This document shows positions 41,556-49,594 of a DNA stretch of 54,666 nt, piece by piece. A program made the position numbers and the translations under genes. Origin of the DNA: Candidatus Sulfopaludibacter sp. SbA3 (GTDB lineage Bacteria; Acidobacteriota; Terriglobia; Bryobacterales; Bryobacteraceae); NCBI GenBank assembly GCA_945893365.1, contig CAMDED010000037.1:1-54666 (forward strand), written 5' to 3'. Within the stretch, counting starts at the first letter, position 1. Each line of letters starts with the position of its first letter. The notes under the pieces are model-generated. The model saw nothing but the letters and a program-made list of their open reading frames with translations. It searched no databases and was not told the DNA's origin.

Positions 41556-41585
41556 ATAATAATTATTGCCGACACAATTTGTCAA
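41556..41585 (-). promoter_or_regulatory. Sigma-70 promoter of the micro-ORF/rpmE transcript
   Basis: TTGACA (41580-41585), 18 bp, TATTAT (41556-41561) on the minus strand. The predicted start of transcription is near 41549, so the leader to rpmE is about 270 nt. This is the best promoter match found in the window. Confidence 0.7.
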
Positions 41586-41720
41586 TCGCTTTTGTCGTCA
41601 CAAGGAAGAAAGGTCACCTCGCCATGGTCCAGCGCAGGGTCCAGCGGAGTCACGATGCAAGCCGGATTGGAAAGGACTTTCATTCCACTCCTTAGAACGG
41701 TCCGCAATCCATGTCTGTGT

Positions 41721-41726
41721 TAGAAT
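41721..41726 (+). promoter_or_regulatory. -10-like hexamer of the ScyD-like gene
   Basis: TAGAAT with 7 nt to the ATG at 41734; no Shine-Dalgarno in the gap. Confidence 0.4.
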
Positions 41727-41733
41727 TCATCGC

Positions 41734-42858
41734 ATGTCGATAAGGTCGCTGATCCCTCTTGTGTTTCTCGCGTCGTCGGCGTGGTGCCAGGCGCAGACTT
41801 TGATTACGGGGCTGCAAGGTCCGGTCAAGATGATCCTTACCCCGCGGGGCAATTTTCTGGTCGCGGAGACCAGCATGAGTCCGAATTCCGGGCGGCTGTC
41901 CTTCGTGAGCCGGGCAGGCGTGCGAAGGAGTCTGATGGAAGGCCTGCCTTCGGGGACCGAGGTCACGTTGGCGGGAGGAAGCGGTCCCGCTGCAATGGCC
42001 CTGCGCGACCGGACGCTGTACTTGTCCATCGGTCCCGGAGACTCCGAGCGTGCGGCAGCGCCGGGAACATCCATGCTGAATCCTCAGAGCGCCTCGTCGC
42101 CGATCTTCTCGTCGCTGCTCGAAATCCGCTTCAGCGCCGACGTGGACGCGATCGGCGGTACGTTCCGCATGACGGCGCAGCATCAGCAGGCGCTGAACGA
42201 CGGCGGAGAGGTGGAACTCGCGGATGCGGGCGCCACGGCGCGTATCTCTCTTCTCACGCGCTTCCCGATGGCCGAGCCGCATCCGGCGGCCGTTTACAAG
42301 TTCTCCAATCCCTGGGGTCTGGCTCTGTCGGAAGACGGCCGCAACCTCTATCTGACCGACGCCTCGCAGAACTGCCTGCTGCGGATCGATACGACCACGG
42401 GCCGCTGGCGGAGATTGGCGCGATTTGGTCCGCTCCCGAATCCGACTCCGGTCGGGCCGCCGGTGGTCGATGCGGTGCCCACCAGTGTACGGACTTACGG
42501 TGATTCGGTGCTCGTCAGCTTTCTCAGCGGGTTTCCGTTCGCTCGCGCCAACGCCCGGGTGTTGATCGTGAACCCTGAAACGGGCGCTGCCGAGCCGTTC
42601 ATTTTCAATCTCACCTCAGCCACGGACGTGCTGTGGCGGCCCAGGCCCGGCGGCCGACCTCAGTTCTTCGTGCTGGAGTTCAGCGCGAATCAGAGCGCCA
42701 ACCCGGCTCCTCCCGGACGGCTATTGCGATTCGACGCCACCGATTCTCAAGTTGCCGGGACGTTCATCACGCCGGTGAGCATGGTCTTCGACGAGGCGAC
42801 CAGCGATCTTTTCATTCTGGAGCTGCGAGGGCAGATTCAGCAGTTGAAGATCGACTAG
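41734..42858 (+). CDS. ScyD/ScyE-like exported propeller protein
   Basis: A 374-residue secreted protein with a signal peptide (MSIRSLIPLVFLASSAWCQA) and propeller blades of the ScyD/ScyE family (LITGLQGPVKMILTPRGNFLVAET; AVYKFSNPWGLALSEDGRNLYLTDASQNCLLRIDTTTG). No catalytic function is known for most members. The frame is open upstream to 41566, but the ATG at 41734 begins the signal peptide and has TAGAAT 7 nt before it. Downstream is a decayed region. Confidence 0.82.
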   Translation: MSIRSLIPLVFLASSAWCQAQTLITGLQGPVKMILTPRGNFLVAETSMSPNSGRLSFVSRAGVRRSLMEGLPSGTEVTLAGGSGPAAMALRDRTLYLSIGPGDSERAAAPGTSMLNPQSASSPIFSSLLEIRFSADVDAIGGTFRMTAQHQQALNDGGEVELADAGATARISLLTRFPMAEPHPAAVYKFSNPWGLALSEDGRNLYLTDASQNCLLRIDTTTGRWRRLARFGPLPNPTPVGPPVVDAVPTSVRTYGDSVLVSFLSGFPFARANARVLIVNPETGAAEPFIFNLTSATDVLWRPRPGGRPQFFVLEFSANQSANPAPPGRLLRFDATDSQVAGTFITPVSMVFDEATSDLFILELRGQIQQLKID

Positions 42859-42861
42859 CGA

Positions 42862-43097
42862 GCCAGCTCACGAATCCGCGGGCGGCGCGCTCGCCGTCCG
42901 CGACGGCGTCGACTGCCTCGCGGCCGCCGCCGACACAGTCTCCGTCGGCGAGGGTATTTGGGATTCGACGTCTACGCCGTCTCCGGTGTGATGGCGACGC
43001 ACTGATTCCGCAGTTTCACGCCGTGCGCCTGCTCGATCGGCCCCTGCCACGGATGCCGCAGCAGCTCGTCGCGACTCAGGACCTGGCCCGGCAGTCC
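42862..43097 (-). pseudogene. Decayed NAD(P)-binding flavoprotein (GltD/PreT-like) fragment
   Basis: On the minus strand two pieces resemble the GltD/PreT oxidoreductase family: GLPGQVLSRDELLRHPWQGP followed by IEQAHGVKLRNQ (from 43097), which fits the family's 'G(I/L)P-RLSR-E-LGVKLR' stretch, and after a frame change IPNTLADGDCVGGG then REAVDAVADGERAARG (about 42962 down to 42870), which fits the C-terminal 'LFAGGDCVxGGKEVVDAVADGKRAA' block. Stops and frame changes separate them and the dinucleotide motifs are lost. No functional product is expected. Confidence 0.45.
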
Positions 43098-43769
43098 CAG
43101 ATGGCGAATCTACCCAAGCGTCCATGCAACTTGCCGGCTTGCCGGACTCTCTGCGATGGGGAAGCCTACTACGCAGAGCACAAACTCGACTCCGGATTTT
43201 TTGCTTCCTCCGTGACCGGTGGCGATGCGTCGATTGCGCTTGGGAGCCGGATGTAGCGAAGGATTTCCGGCAGTTCGGATTGGGGCCGCCACCAACCGAG
43301 CAGGTGCCGGCCGGCTGCGGTTGGACCTCGATATCCTTCGAACCCGTTGCAGCTCCTGTCATTGCGCAAAGACCCTGCGCGAGTCGGTCAACGCGCGGCC
43401 GGTGGGTTGAGGGGGATATGGATGGCGCGGATCGAGTTGCAGGACGTCACGTGGGGCGACCGGGCCGGTCCTTGGGGCGTAGCGCGGTCCTCTCTACCGA
43501 CTGGGCCGGCCGAAGCCGAAAACGGCGAGAGAAGTGGCCCAGGAATCGAGATCGAATGAATACCGGAAGGCGGCAGAGGCGGCGACTTGGAGGAATCAGA
43601 GGTATTTGTTTCCGCTCGATACCCCGGCCCTGGGGATCCGGTTAACGCGTGTAGATCGCCGTTCAAGCGGCGGGAACTCAATGCGATAGCGCCCCTCGCA
43701 GCGGCGAACATCCGTTCGGAAAAGGCTGCACCGCGAACTCACCTGAGCCATCCACCACGCCACACCCGA
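43098..43769. other. Gene-poor stretch, about 670 bp
   Basis: Short frames occur on both strands, but none has a recognisable domain, start signal or stable codon bias. Some of the part nearest 43100-43360 may be further debris of the flavoprotein fragment. No RNA gene recognised. Confidence 0.45.
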
Positions 43770-44339
43770 TCACTTTGCCCCACCGGGCTTCCCGGTTTTC
43801 GGCCCCGCCTTATTTTTTCCGTTCCTCTTTTTTCCGCCCTTCCCGACAGGCTTCGCTTCGCCCTTTTTCTTTTCCATCCTTGCCGCGGGGCGGTGCAGAT
43901 AGGCTATCCACCGGCGCTGCTCGGCCTCGGTGTCGAAAGTCGAGCGCCACAACTTGACGAACGCCGCCGCCTTTTCCGCGAGGATGGCGTCGATGTGGGA
44001 AAAAAACTCCTGGCGCAGGCTGAACCCGGCGAAGCGCTCGTCATTGAGCAGGGTGCGCGTCGCGGCGCAATCGCTCAACTCGCCCAGAACCTGCTGCACG
44101 GAAGCCAGCGATTCCAACTTTTCTTCCAGGCTTGGACCGTAACAATTGCGGAACAACTCCAGCGTGTAACGGAAACGCTTGGCGGAAAGGCGAAAAGCGT
44201 GGAGAGCGTCAGGGGTGATCTCCGTTGCGGCCGCCAGTTCCTTTCCGCTTGAAAAAAACGTCCCGGCAAGAACCGGGAGCACCGCGGCCGCATTTTCCGC
44301 CGCCGGTTTCGCGGGGTCCCATTGATTCGTCTTTTTCAT
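43770..44339 (-). CDS. C-terminal half of a split CHAD-domain protein
   Basis: A 189-residue frame with the second CHAD helical bundle (ITPDALHAFRLSAKRFRYTLELFRNCYG, whose Arg/Lys face binds polyphosphate) followed by a Lys/Gly-rich tail. CHAD proteins bind inorganic polyphosphate. This frame is in phase with the N-terminal half at 44346-44774; TAG-AGG-CTC separates the last sense codon there from this ATG. GAGG is only 3 nt upstream, so reinitiation after the TAG would be needed. The lysine tail may add nucleic-acid or polyphosphate affinity. Confidence 0.7.
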   Translation of the reverse strand: MKKTNQWDPAKPAAENAAAVLPVLAGTFFSSGKELAAATEITPDALHAFRLSAKRFRYTLELFRNCYGPSLEEKLESLASVQQVLGELSDCAATRTLLNDERFAGFSLRQEFFSHIDAILAEKAAAFVKLWRSTFDTEAEQRRWIAYLHRPAARMEKKKGEAKPVGKGGKKRNGKNKAGPKTGKPGGAK

Positions 44340-44345
44340 GAGCCT

Positions 44346-44774
44346 CTATCCGGCTTTCAATCGCATAGTCCAGCGGCGAGAGATTTCCTTTTCCTTGAGA
44401 CCTTTGAGTTCGGCTGAAAGCGCTGTCGCAGCCTCCTTCCGTTCCTTCGCCAGAGTCTCCACGACCTCCCCGGTTCCCGCAACCCCCGACTGCTTCAATA
44501 ACCCGATCGCGATATCGCGGTTTCGCACTTCGGCCGTACTCTTCATGATCTTGCCCATGCGCTTGTGCGCCTTTTTCGAAGCATGACGAGGGAACAATTC
44601 GTCGAACACAAGCAGGCACTGGGAGAGCCGCCGCGTGGATACGCGCAAGTCGTGAATGGACTCCTCGTCCGCCCGCTTGGCAGTGCGGTTGATTTCGAAG
44701 GCCAGTCGCCGGATGCGCTCCGCCGCCTCAAGAGACGCGTATTTTTGTAGTTCGATTGCGGAGGGATCTTTCAT
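44346..44774 (-). CDS. N-terminal half of a split CHAD-domain protein
   Basis: A 142-residue frame with the first CHAD bundle (ESIHDLRVSTRRLSQCLLVFDELF, HASKKAHKRMGKIMKSTAEVRNRDIAIGLL). It ends with an in-frame TAG at 44346-44348; the C-terminal half resumes six bases on in the same frame. Together they would make one CHAD protein of 334 residues, the normal size. So this is either a recent nonsense mutation, a programmed or tolerated split, or amber readthrough. Confidence 0.75.
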   Translation of the reverse strand: MKDPSAIELQKYASLEAAERIRRLAFEINRTAKRADEESIHDLRVSTRRLSQCLLVFDELFPRHASKKAHKRMGKIMKSTAEVRNRDIAIGLLKQSGVAGTGEVVETLAKERKEAATALSAELKGLKEKEISRRWTMRLKAG

Positions 44775-44853
44775 TGAACGTCACCATGAACGAATACGCC
44801 ATTCTACTCCCAATTGATATACTTTGGTTTGCTCCCGCCGCACCCCGGCTCTT

Positions 44854-45588
44854 ATGTCGCTACTCATACCGAATCGATACAAGGGAAAACTGATCGTTGT
44901 CGAGGGTATTGACGGCTCAGGCAAATCGACTCAGATTTCGCTCCTAAGCCAATGGCTTCGCTCGCAGGGCGTTGGCGTCGTATTCAGCGAGTGGAATTCT
45001 TCGCCGCTGGTCAAGGACACCACTCGCCGCGGAAAGAAGAAAGCGATGTTCACGCCGACGACTTTCAGCCTGATTCACGCTACCGATTTCGCCGATCGTA
45101 TTGAACGCCAGATTGTGCCGCCCCTAAAGGCGGGCGCCGTCGTGTGCGCCGATCGCTACGCATACACCGCGTTTGCCCGCGATGTGGCGCGCGGCGTGAG
45201 CCGGACGTGGGTGCGGAATCTGTACCGCTTCGCCGTGCGGCCCAATCTGTGTTTCTACTTCAAGGTTCCGCTTGACGTGGCGCTCGGCCGTATCCTTGGG
45301 GGGCGCGACGCACTGAAGTACTACGAAGCGGGTATGGATCTCGAGCTTAGCCGGAACATCGAAGAGAGCTTTCGCATCTTTCAGGGGCGCATCATCGACG
45401 AATACGACGCGATGGCGGAGGAACTTGGCTTCCAGGTGATAGACGCCACCGGCTCGATCGAAGAACAGCAGAAGCGAATGCGCGAGATCGTGACCGAAAA
45501 GATCGGCGAAAGTCTGGAGCACAGCGTATTGAAGTGGCGAGGGGGACAATCCGATGCCGGCGCACGTGCCGCTGCAGTTCTACGGTGA
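44854..45588 (+). CDS. Thymidylate kinase-like protein 1
   Basis: A 244-residue P-loop kinase of the dTMP kinase family. Walker A is GIDGSGKST (Lys24), and the D-R-Y motif (CADRYAYTAFARDV) and the lid region are present. The family's usual product is dTDP, but the long insert and the paralogue downstream suggest another phosphate acceptor. The frame runs from 44824; ATG 44854 is chosen by homology. A TATACT lies near 44817. The second kinase gene overlaps its 3' end by 35 nt. Confidence 0.82.
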   Translation: MSLLIPNRYKGKLIVVEGIDGSGKSTQISLLSQWLRSQGVGVVFSEWNSSPLVKDTTRRGKKKAMFTPTTFSLIHATDFADRIERQIVPPLKAGAVVCADRYAYTAFARDVARGVSRTWVRNLYRFAVRPNLCFYFKVPLDVALGRILGGRDALKYYEAGMDLELSRNIEESFRIFQGRIIDEYDAMAEELGFQVIDATGSIEEQQKRMREIVTEKIGESLEHSVLKWRGGQSDAGARAAAVLR

Positions 45589-46264
45589 ACCGCTTCCGGG
45601 AATCGACACCTCGGAGCTACAAGGAAAGCTGATTGTCATCGAGGGTCCCGACGCCGTGGGGCGGTCGACGCAGGTGACGCAGCTCCGCTTATGGCTCGAG
45701 CACATGGGGCACGCGGTGCTCGATACGGGCATGGCCCGCTCGGCGCTTGCGGGGAAGGGCATCCAGCAGGCGAAGGAGGGGAACACGCTCGCGCCCCTGA
45801 CGATGACGCTTTTCTATACAACCGATTTCGCGGACCGTCTTGAGAACGAAATTATCCCCGCCCTGCGCGCGGGATTCGTGGTGCTGACCGACCGGTATAT
45901 CTTCTCGATCATGGCGCGAGCGATCGCCCGTGGCTGGGACCCAAAATGGATTGCGGACGTGGCGGGTTTCGCGCTGATTCCGCATGCCGTCTACTACCTT
46001 CGGGCTGACGTGCCGGACCTGGTGTCGCGCGTCGTCCTCGGCCGCGGCGCTTTCGATTACTGGGAAAGCGGTATGGACATGCGGTTCGGAAAGGACATGC
46101 ACGACAGCTTCGTGAAGTACCAGGCTAAGCTAATCAGGGCGCTCGACCGGATGGTAAAGCCGTACAATTTCGACGTGATCGACGCATCGAAGCCTCCCGA
46201 CGCGATCTTCAAGGAACTGCAGAAACGGATCAGCGGCTTCTACGATACGCCGACGAGCGGGTGA
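45554..46264 (+). CDS. Thymidylate kinase-like protein 2 with altered Walker A
   Basis: A 236-residue paralogue of the preceding kinase. The P-loop reads GPDAVGRST, so the catalytic Lys is Arg37; the D-R-Y motif (LTDRYIFSIMARAIARG) is kept. The Lys-to-Arg change usually cripples phosphoryl transfer, so this may be a regulatory partner of protein 1. It overlaps the first gene by 35 nt, starts behind GAGGGGG, and its stop overlaps the aldolase start (TGATG). Confidence 0.8.
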   Translation: MPAHVPLQFYGEPLPGIDTSELQGKLIVIEGPDAVGRSTQVTQLRLWLEHMGHAVLDTGMARSALAGKGIQQAKEGNTLAPLTMTLFYTTDFADRLENEIIPALRAGFVVLTDRYIFSIMARAIARGWDPKWIADVAGFALIPHAVYYLRADVPDLVSRVVLGRGAFDYWESGMDMRFGKDMHDSFVKYQAKLIRALDRMVKPYNFDVIDASKPPDAIFKELQKRISGFYDTPTSG

Positions 46265-47031
46265 TGCGCGCGAAACTCGCCGGCCGGAGCCGGGCGTACG
46301 GTGTTTTCTGCGAAGTGCCGGCTCCGGAGGCGGTCGAGATCGCGGGCATCGCCGGCTGGGACTTCGTCATCATCGACTGCGAGCATGCGCCGATCACGGC
46401 CCATTCGCTGCCGGCGATGGTTCGCGCGGCGGAGACGGCTGGAATCGCGGCAGTGGTTCGCGTCGCATCGAATGAAGAATCGGCCATCCAGCATGCGCTC
46501 GACGCGGGCGCGGCGGGCGTTCAGATCCCTCAGATTGCGTCGGTTGAGGCCGCGCGGAAGGCCATACAGGCCGCCCGCTTCCATCCGCTGGGAAAGCGGG
46601 GCCTCAATCCGTTCGTCCGGGCCGCGAAGTTTTCGGCGATGCCCGTGGGGGACTTCCTGAGGCGGTCGAACGAGGAGGTCGCGCTAATTCTCCAAATCGA
46701 AAGCGCGGAAGGCATTGCCGCCGCCGCGGACATTCTGGAGCTCGATGGCGTCGATGTTCTGTTTGTCGGCCCTTACGATTTGTCGCAAAGCCTGGGAGAT
46801 CCAGGCGACGTCTCGAATCCGCGGGTTTTCGAGGCGGGCGCCGCGCTCGCCGGAAGAGCCGAAGCGCGCGGCGTCGCCGTAGGCGTTTTTGCCAACACGG
46901 AAGACGATGCACGCCGGTGGCTCGAAGCCGGCGTCCGCTATCTCTGCTATTCCGTGGATTCCGTCATTCTCCTGAACGCCATGCGGCAGGCGGCGGCTAG
47001 TATCCGCGGCCTTTGTCCACCACGTTCATAA
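46264..47031 (+). CDS. HpcH/HpaI family aldolase
   Basis: A 255-residue class II pyruvate-dependent aldolase. GWDFVIIDCEHAPI carries the metal-site Glu/His; IESAEGI and DVLFVGPYDLSQSLG are the later metal and phosphate blocks. Likely cleaves a 2-keto-3-deoxy-sugar acid or similar hydroxy-keto acid. It is coupled to the second kinase gene by a one-base overlap and converges on the hydroxyacid dehydrogenase gene (35-nt overlap). Confidence 0.88.
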   Translation: MRAKLAGRSRAYGVFCEVPAPEAVEIAGIAGWDFVIIDCEHAPITAHSLPAMVRAAETAGIAAVVRVASNEESAIQHALDAGAAGVQIPQIASVEAARKAIQAARFHPLGKRGLNPFVRAAKFSAMPVGDFLRRSNEEVALILQIESAEGIAAAADILELDGVDVLFVGPYDLSQSLGDPGDVSNPRVFEAGAALAGRAEARGVAVGVFANTEDDARRWLEAGVRYLCYSVDSVILLNAMRQAAASIRGLCPPRS

Positions 47032-48109
47032 GCGGCAATCCGCCCGTGTATCGGCGGACGTTTTCGGCGAACAGATCGATCAAACGAATCTGCCGGTCCG
47101 GGCTCCAGCCGGAAGTGTGCGCGGTCATCACGACGTTGTCGCAGTCGAACAACGGGTGGTTTGACGGCGGCGGCTCGACAGGCGTCACATCGAGGCCCGC
47201 GCCCGCGATCCAGCCTTCCTTCAGCGCCTTCGCGAGCGCCATGTCGTCGTAGAGCATGCCGCGCGACATGGCCAGGAAGTAGGCCGTCTTCTTCATCGAC
47301 CGGAAGACCTTCTCGTTGAACATGCGCTCGGTCTGTTTCGTGTGCGGCGCGGCCGCCACCAGCACATCGACCTTCGGAACCATCTCCATAAACCAGGACG
47401 GATCGCGCAGCTCGGAAACATACTCGGGCTTCGGAAGGGGTTTCGCATCGGTCGCGACGATCTTCATGTCGAAGCCATAGTAGGCGCGGCGGGCGATCAT
47501 GCTGCCGATGCCGCCCATGCCGACGATGCCCATGGTCCGTCCCACCAGCTCCACGTGATGATCCGACTTCACCGTTCCCACCGGCTTCATCTGGCGCTTT
47601 GTGAATTGTGGCATGTAGAATTTCGTGATGCCGCGCGTCAGGCAGAGCAGCAGGCCGAGCGCGGTTTCAGAGATGCCATGAGCGAACGTGCGGGCGTAGT
47701 TCGTGAGAACGACGGGGCTATTTCGCATCACGTCGTCCATGCCTTCGACGCCCGCGCCGCCAGACATCACCCACTTCAGGTTCTTCGCGAACTGAAGCGT
47801 GTCGCCCTTAATGTCGCCGTAAACCACTTCCGCCTCTTTCGACTTCAGCTCGAATTCTTCGCGCGTTTTGCAGATGATGATTTCAACGCGAGCGTTCGGA
47901 GCGGCGGCCTTGATTTTCTGAACCTCGTGAGGCTCGAACGGATACATGGTGACAATCTTCAAGGGATCCTGCTGGGCTTTGATATCGCTGACGATTACTT
48001 GAGGCGCCACCACGGGTTGCCGTGTGTTGGCGGCAGCAGCGGCGGCCAGGGGAGCCGCGGCGCTGCTGGCTGCCATAAAAGAGCGTCGGGACACTGGGTT
48101 CTTGGGCAT
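46997..48109 (-). CDS. Tat-exported D-2-hydroxyacid dehydrogenase
   Basis: A 370-residue NAD-dependent D-2-hydroxyacid dehydrogenase. Signal: MPKNPVSRRSFMAASSAAAP (Tat). The Rossmann motif is G-I-V-G-M-G-G-I-G, with catalytic Arg in MSRGMLYD, Glu in DVTPVEPP, and His in VMTAHTSGWS. It reduces a keto acid or oxidises the D-hydroxy acid. Only 12 nt separate it from the flavoprotein gene upstream, so it is the last gene of the hydroxyproline operon; its part in that pathway is not obvious. Confidence 0.87.
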   Translation of the reverse strand: MPKNPVSRRSFMAASSAAAPLAAAAAANTRQPVVAPQVIVSDIKAQQDPLKIVTMYPFEPHEVQKIKAAAPNARVEIIICKTREEFELKSKEAEVVYGDIKGDTLQFAKNLKWVMSGGAGVEGMDDVMRNSPVVLTNYARTFAHGISETALGLLLCLTRGITKFYMPQFTKRQMKPVGTVKSDHHVELVGRTMGIVGMGGIGSMIARRAYYGFDMKIVATDAKPLPKPEYVSELRDPSWFMEMVPKVDVLVAAAPHTKQTERMFNEKVFRSMKKTAYFLAMSRGMLYDDMALAKALKEGWIAGAGLDVTPVEPPPSNHPLFDCDNVVMTAHTSGWSPDRQIRLIDLFAENVRRYTGGLPLMNVVDKGRGY

Positions 48110-48121
48110 GGGGAGAGCATA

Positions 48122-49345
48122 TCACAGGTCTTCCGCAAGCAGACCGGCGGGGACGGGGAAAATCGGCGGCCGCACCGAATCCGCCGGAATTCCCAGCAGG
48201 AAATCGACAGCGGGTCCGCAGATGCGCGCCTGGCACGGTCCCATGCCGCAGCGCGTCTGCATCTTGATCGCCTGCCAACCGCGGTGCTCGGCGATGCGCC
48301 CGAACGAAACGTCCTCACACCGGCACACGATCGTTTCCGGGCGCGCAAGGGCGGCGAGTTCGGGCCGCAAACGGAAGGCTTCTTGAAGCTTGATTCTGAA
48401 TCGATTGCCGCGATCCCGCTCAGCGAACAGCCGTCTGGCTTCGTCCGGACGCCCTGTGGCCGAGTACCCGGCGATCCGGCCTTCGACGATCGCCAGCCCG
48501 GCGCCGCCGATGCCGGTCGGCTCACCGGCGCAATAGACGCCGGGTTGCGTGGTCTGCTGCCGTGAATCCACAGCCACGAAGCCGTCCTGCGACGTACAGC
48601 CGAGAAGAGCGGCCAACTCCGTGTTCGGGACGAGTCCGAATCCGCAGGCCAGATAATCGCATGGTTCGCTCCACGTTCGCCCGCCGCGGCGAAACTTGAC
48701 CTCGCCCTGGGCAGCCTCGACAGGCCAGCACCCGGTGCGATAAGGCACGCCCGCAAGATCCCGCATCAGGCCGAGGGTCTGCATGAGCTTCGACGGAGAT
48801 CGAGCGACGGTTCGCGCAAACTTCAGGACGGCTCCGCGAGAAGCTTGCTCCGCCACCATCGCGATCTTCGCGCCCTGGCGGCGCAGATACGCGGCGACGG
48901 CCAACAACAGGGGGCCGCTTCCGGCGACGATGACGCGTTTGCCCGCGATGGGCATTCCCCCCTTCACCAGGGCCTGAAGTCCGCCCGCGCCCAAGACGTT
49001 CGGCCGGGTCCAGCCTGGGAACGGCAGGAATCGCTCACGAGCGCCGGTCGCGAGGATCAGCTTCTCGTAGCGGATTTCGACCGGCCGGTCTCCCCTCGCG
49101 GCGAGTAGCGCGGGTTCTCCGGGCGACGCAACCACTTGGGTCTCCGTCAGCAACTGCACCGGCGAACTCCGCGCGCGTTCGATCCAAGGCGTGCGAGCCT
49201 CGCCGCGCCAGATCTGCCCGCCGGGCGCCGGGTTGTCGTCCACGATGGCAACGCTTCGCGCGCGTTCGGAGGCCGTGCATGCGGCTGCCAGGCCCGCGGG
49301 CCCCGCACCCACGACAACGATTTCGAAAGCGAGGCTATCCTTCAT
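48122..49345 (-). CDS. FAD-dependent oxidoreductase, D-hydroxyproline dehydrogenase alpha-like subunit
   Basis: A 407-residue flavoprotein of the HcnB/OoxA/SoxA-alpha type. N-terminal VVGAGPAGLAAA binds FAD; an inner dinucleotide motif GKRVIVAGSGPLLLAVA binds NAD or FAD; the C-terminus has a BFD-like [2Fe-2S] site (CRCEDVSF and CGMGPCQARIC). This subunit type, with a small 2Fe-2S protein and a DadA-like subunit, forms heteromeric proline and D-hydroxyproline dehydrogenases. Its start overlaps the 2Fe-2S gene by 11 nt. Confidence 0.85.
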   Translation of the reverse strand: MKDSLAFEIVVVGAGPAGLAAACTASERARSVAIVDDNPAPGGQIWRGEARTPWIERARSSPVQLLTETQVVASPGEPALLAARGDRPVEIRYEKLILATGARERFLPFPGWTRPNVLGAGGLQALVKGGMPIAGKRVIVAGSGPLLLAVAAYLRRQGAKIAMVAEQASRGAVLKFARTVARSPSKLMQTLGLMRDLAGVPYRTGCWPVEAAQGEVKFRRGGRTWSEPCDYLACGFGLVPNTELAALLGCTSQDGFVAVDSRQQTTQPGVYCAGEPTGIGGAGLAIVEGRIAGYSATGRPDEARRLFAERDRGNRFRIKLQEAFRLRPELAALARPETIVCRCEDVSFGRIAEHRGWQAIKMQTRCGMGPCQARICGPAVDFLLGIPADSVRPPIFPVPAGLLAEDL

Positions 49346-49586
49346 TAAACACCGCCGTCACCACTTCCATCCCATCGCGGCACGGCATCTGACAGGACCG
49401 CAGATTCGGACGGCCATCGATCGTCACGCAACATTCGAAACAGATTCCCATTCCGCACAATGGCCCGCGCGGCTCGCCTCGAACCGAGTGCCGGAAGCGC
49501 TCCTCTCCGGCGATCAGGACGGCGGCCGCGACGGTCGTGCCCGGAGCCACGCGTACCACTTTTCCGTTGACGAGAATTTCAACCAT
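49335..49586 (-). CDS. Small [2Fe-2S] subunit of the D-hydroxyproline dehydrogenase
   Basis: An 83-residue ferredoxin-type protein. The cluster cysteines are in L-C-G-M-G-I-C-F-E-C-C and R-S-C-Q-M-P-C. It matches the gamma subunit of heterotrimeric hydroxyproline dehydrogenases. The frame is open to 49817 but only the ATG at 49586 gives the family N-terminus (MVEILVNGKVVRVAPGTT). It overlaps the alpha-like gene by 11 nt and is 8 nt from the DadA-like gene. Confidence 0.87.
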   Translation of the reverse strand: MVEILVNGKVVRVAPGTTVAAAVLIAGEERFRHSVRGEPRGPLCGMGICFECCVTIDGRPNLRSCQMPCRDGMEVVTAVFNEG

Positions 49587-49594
49587 GATGATTC

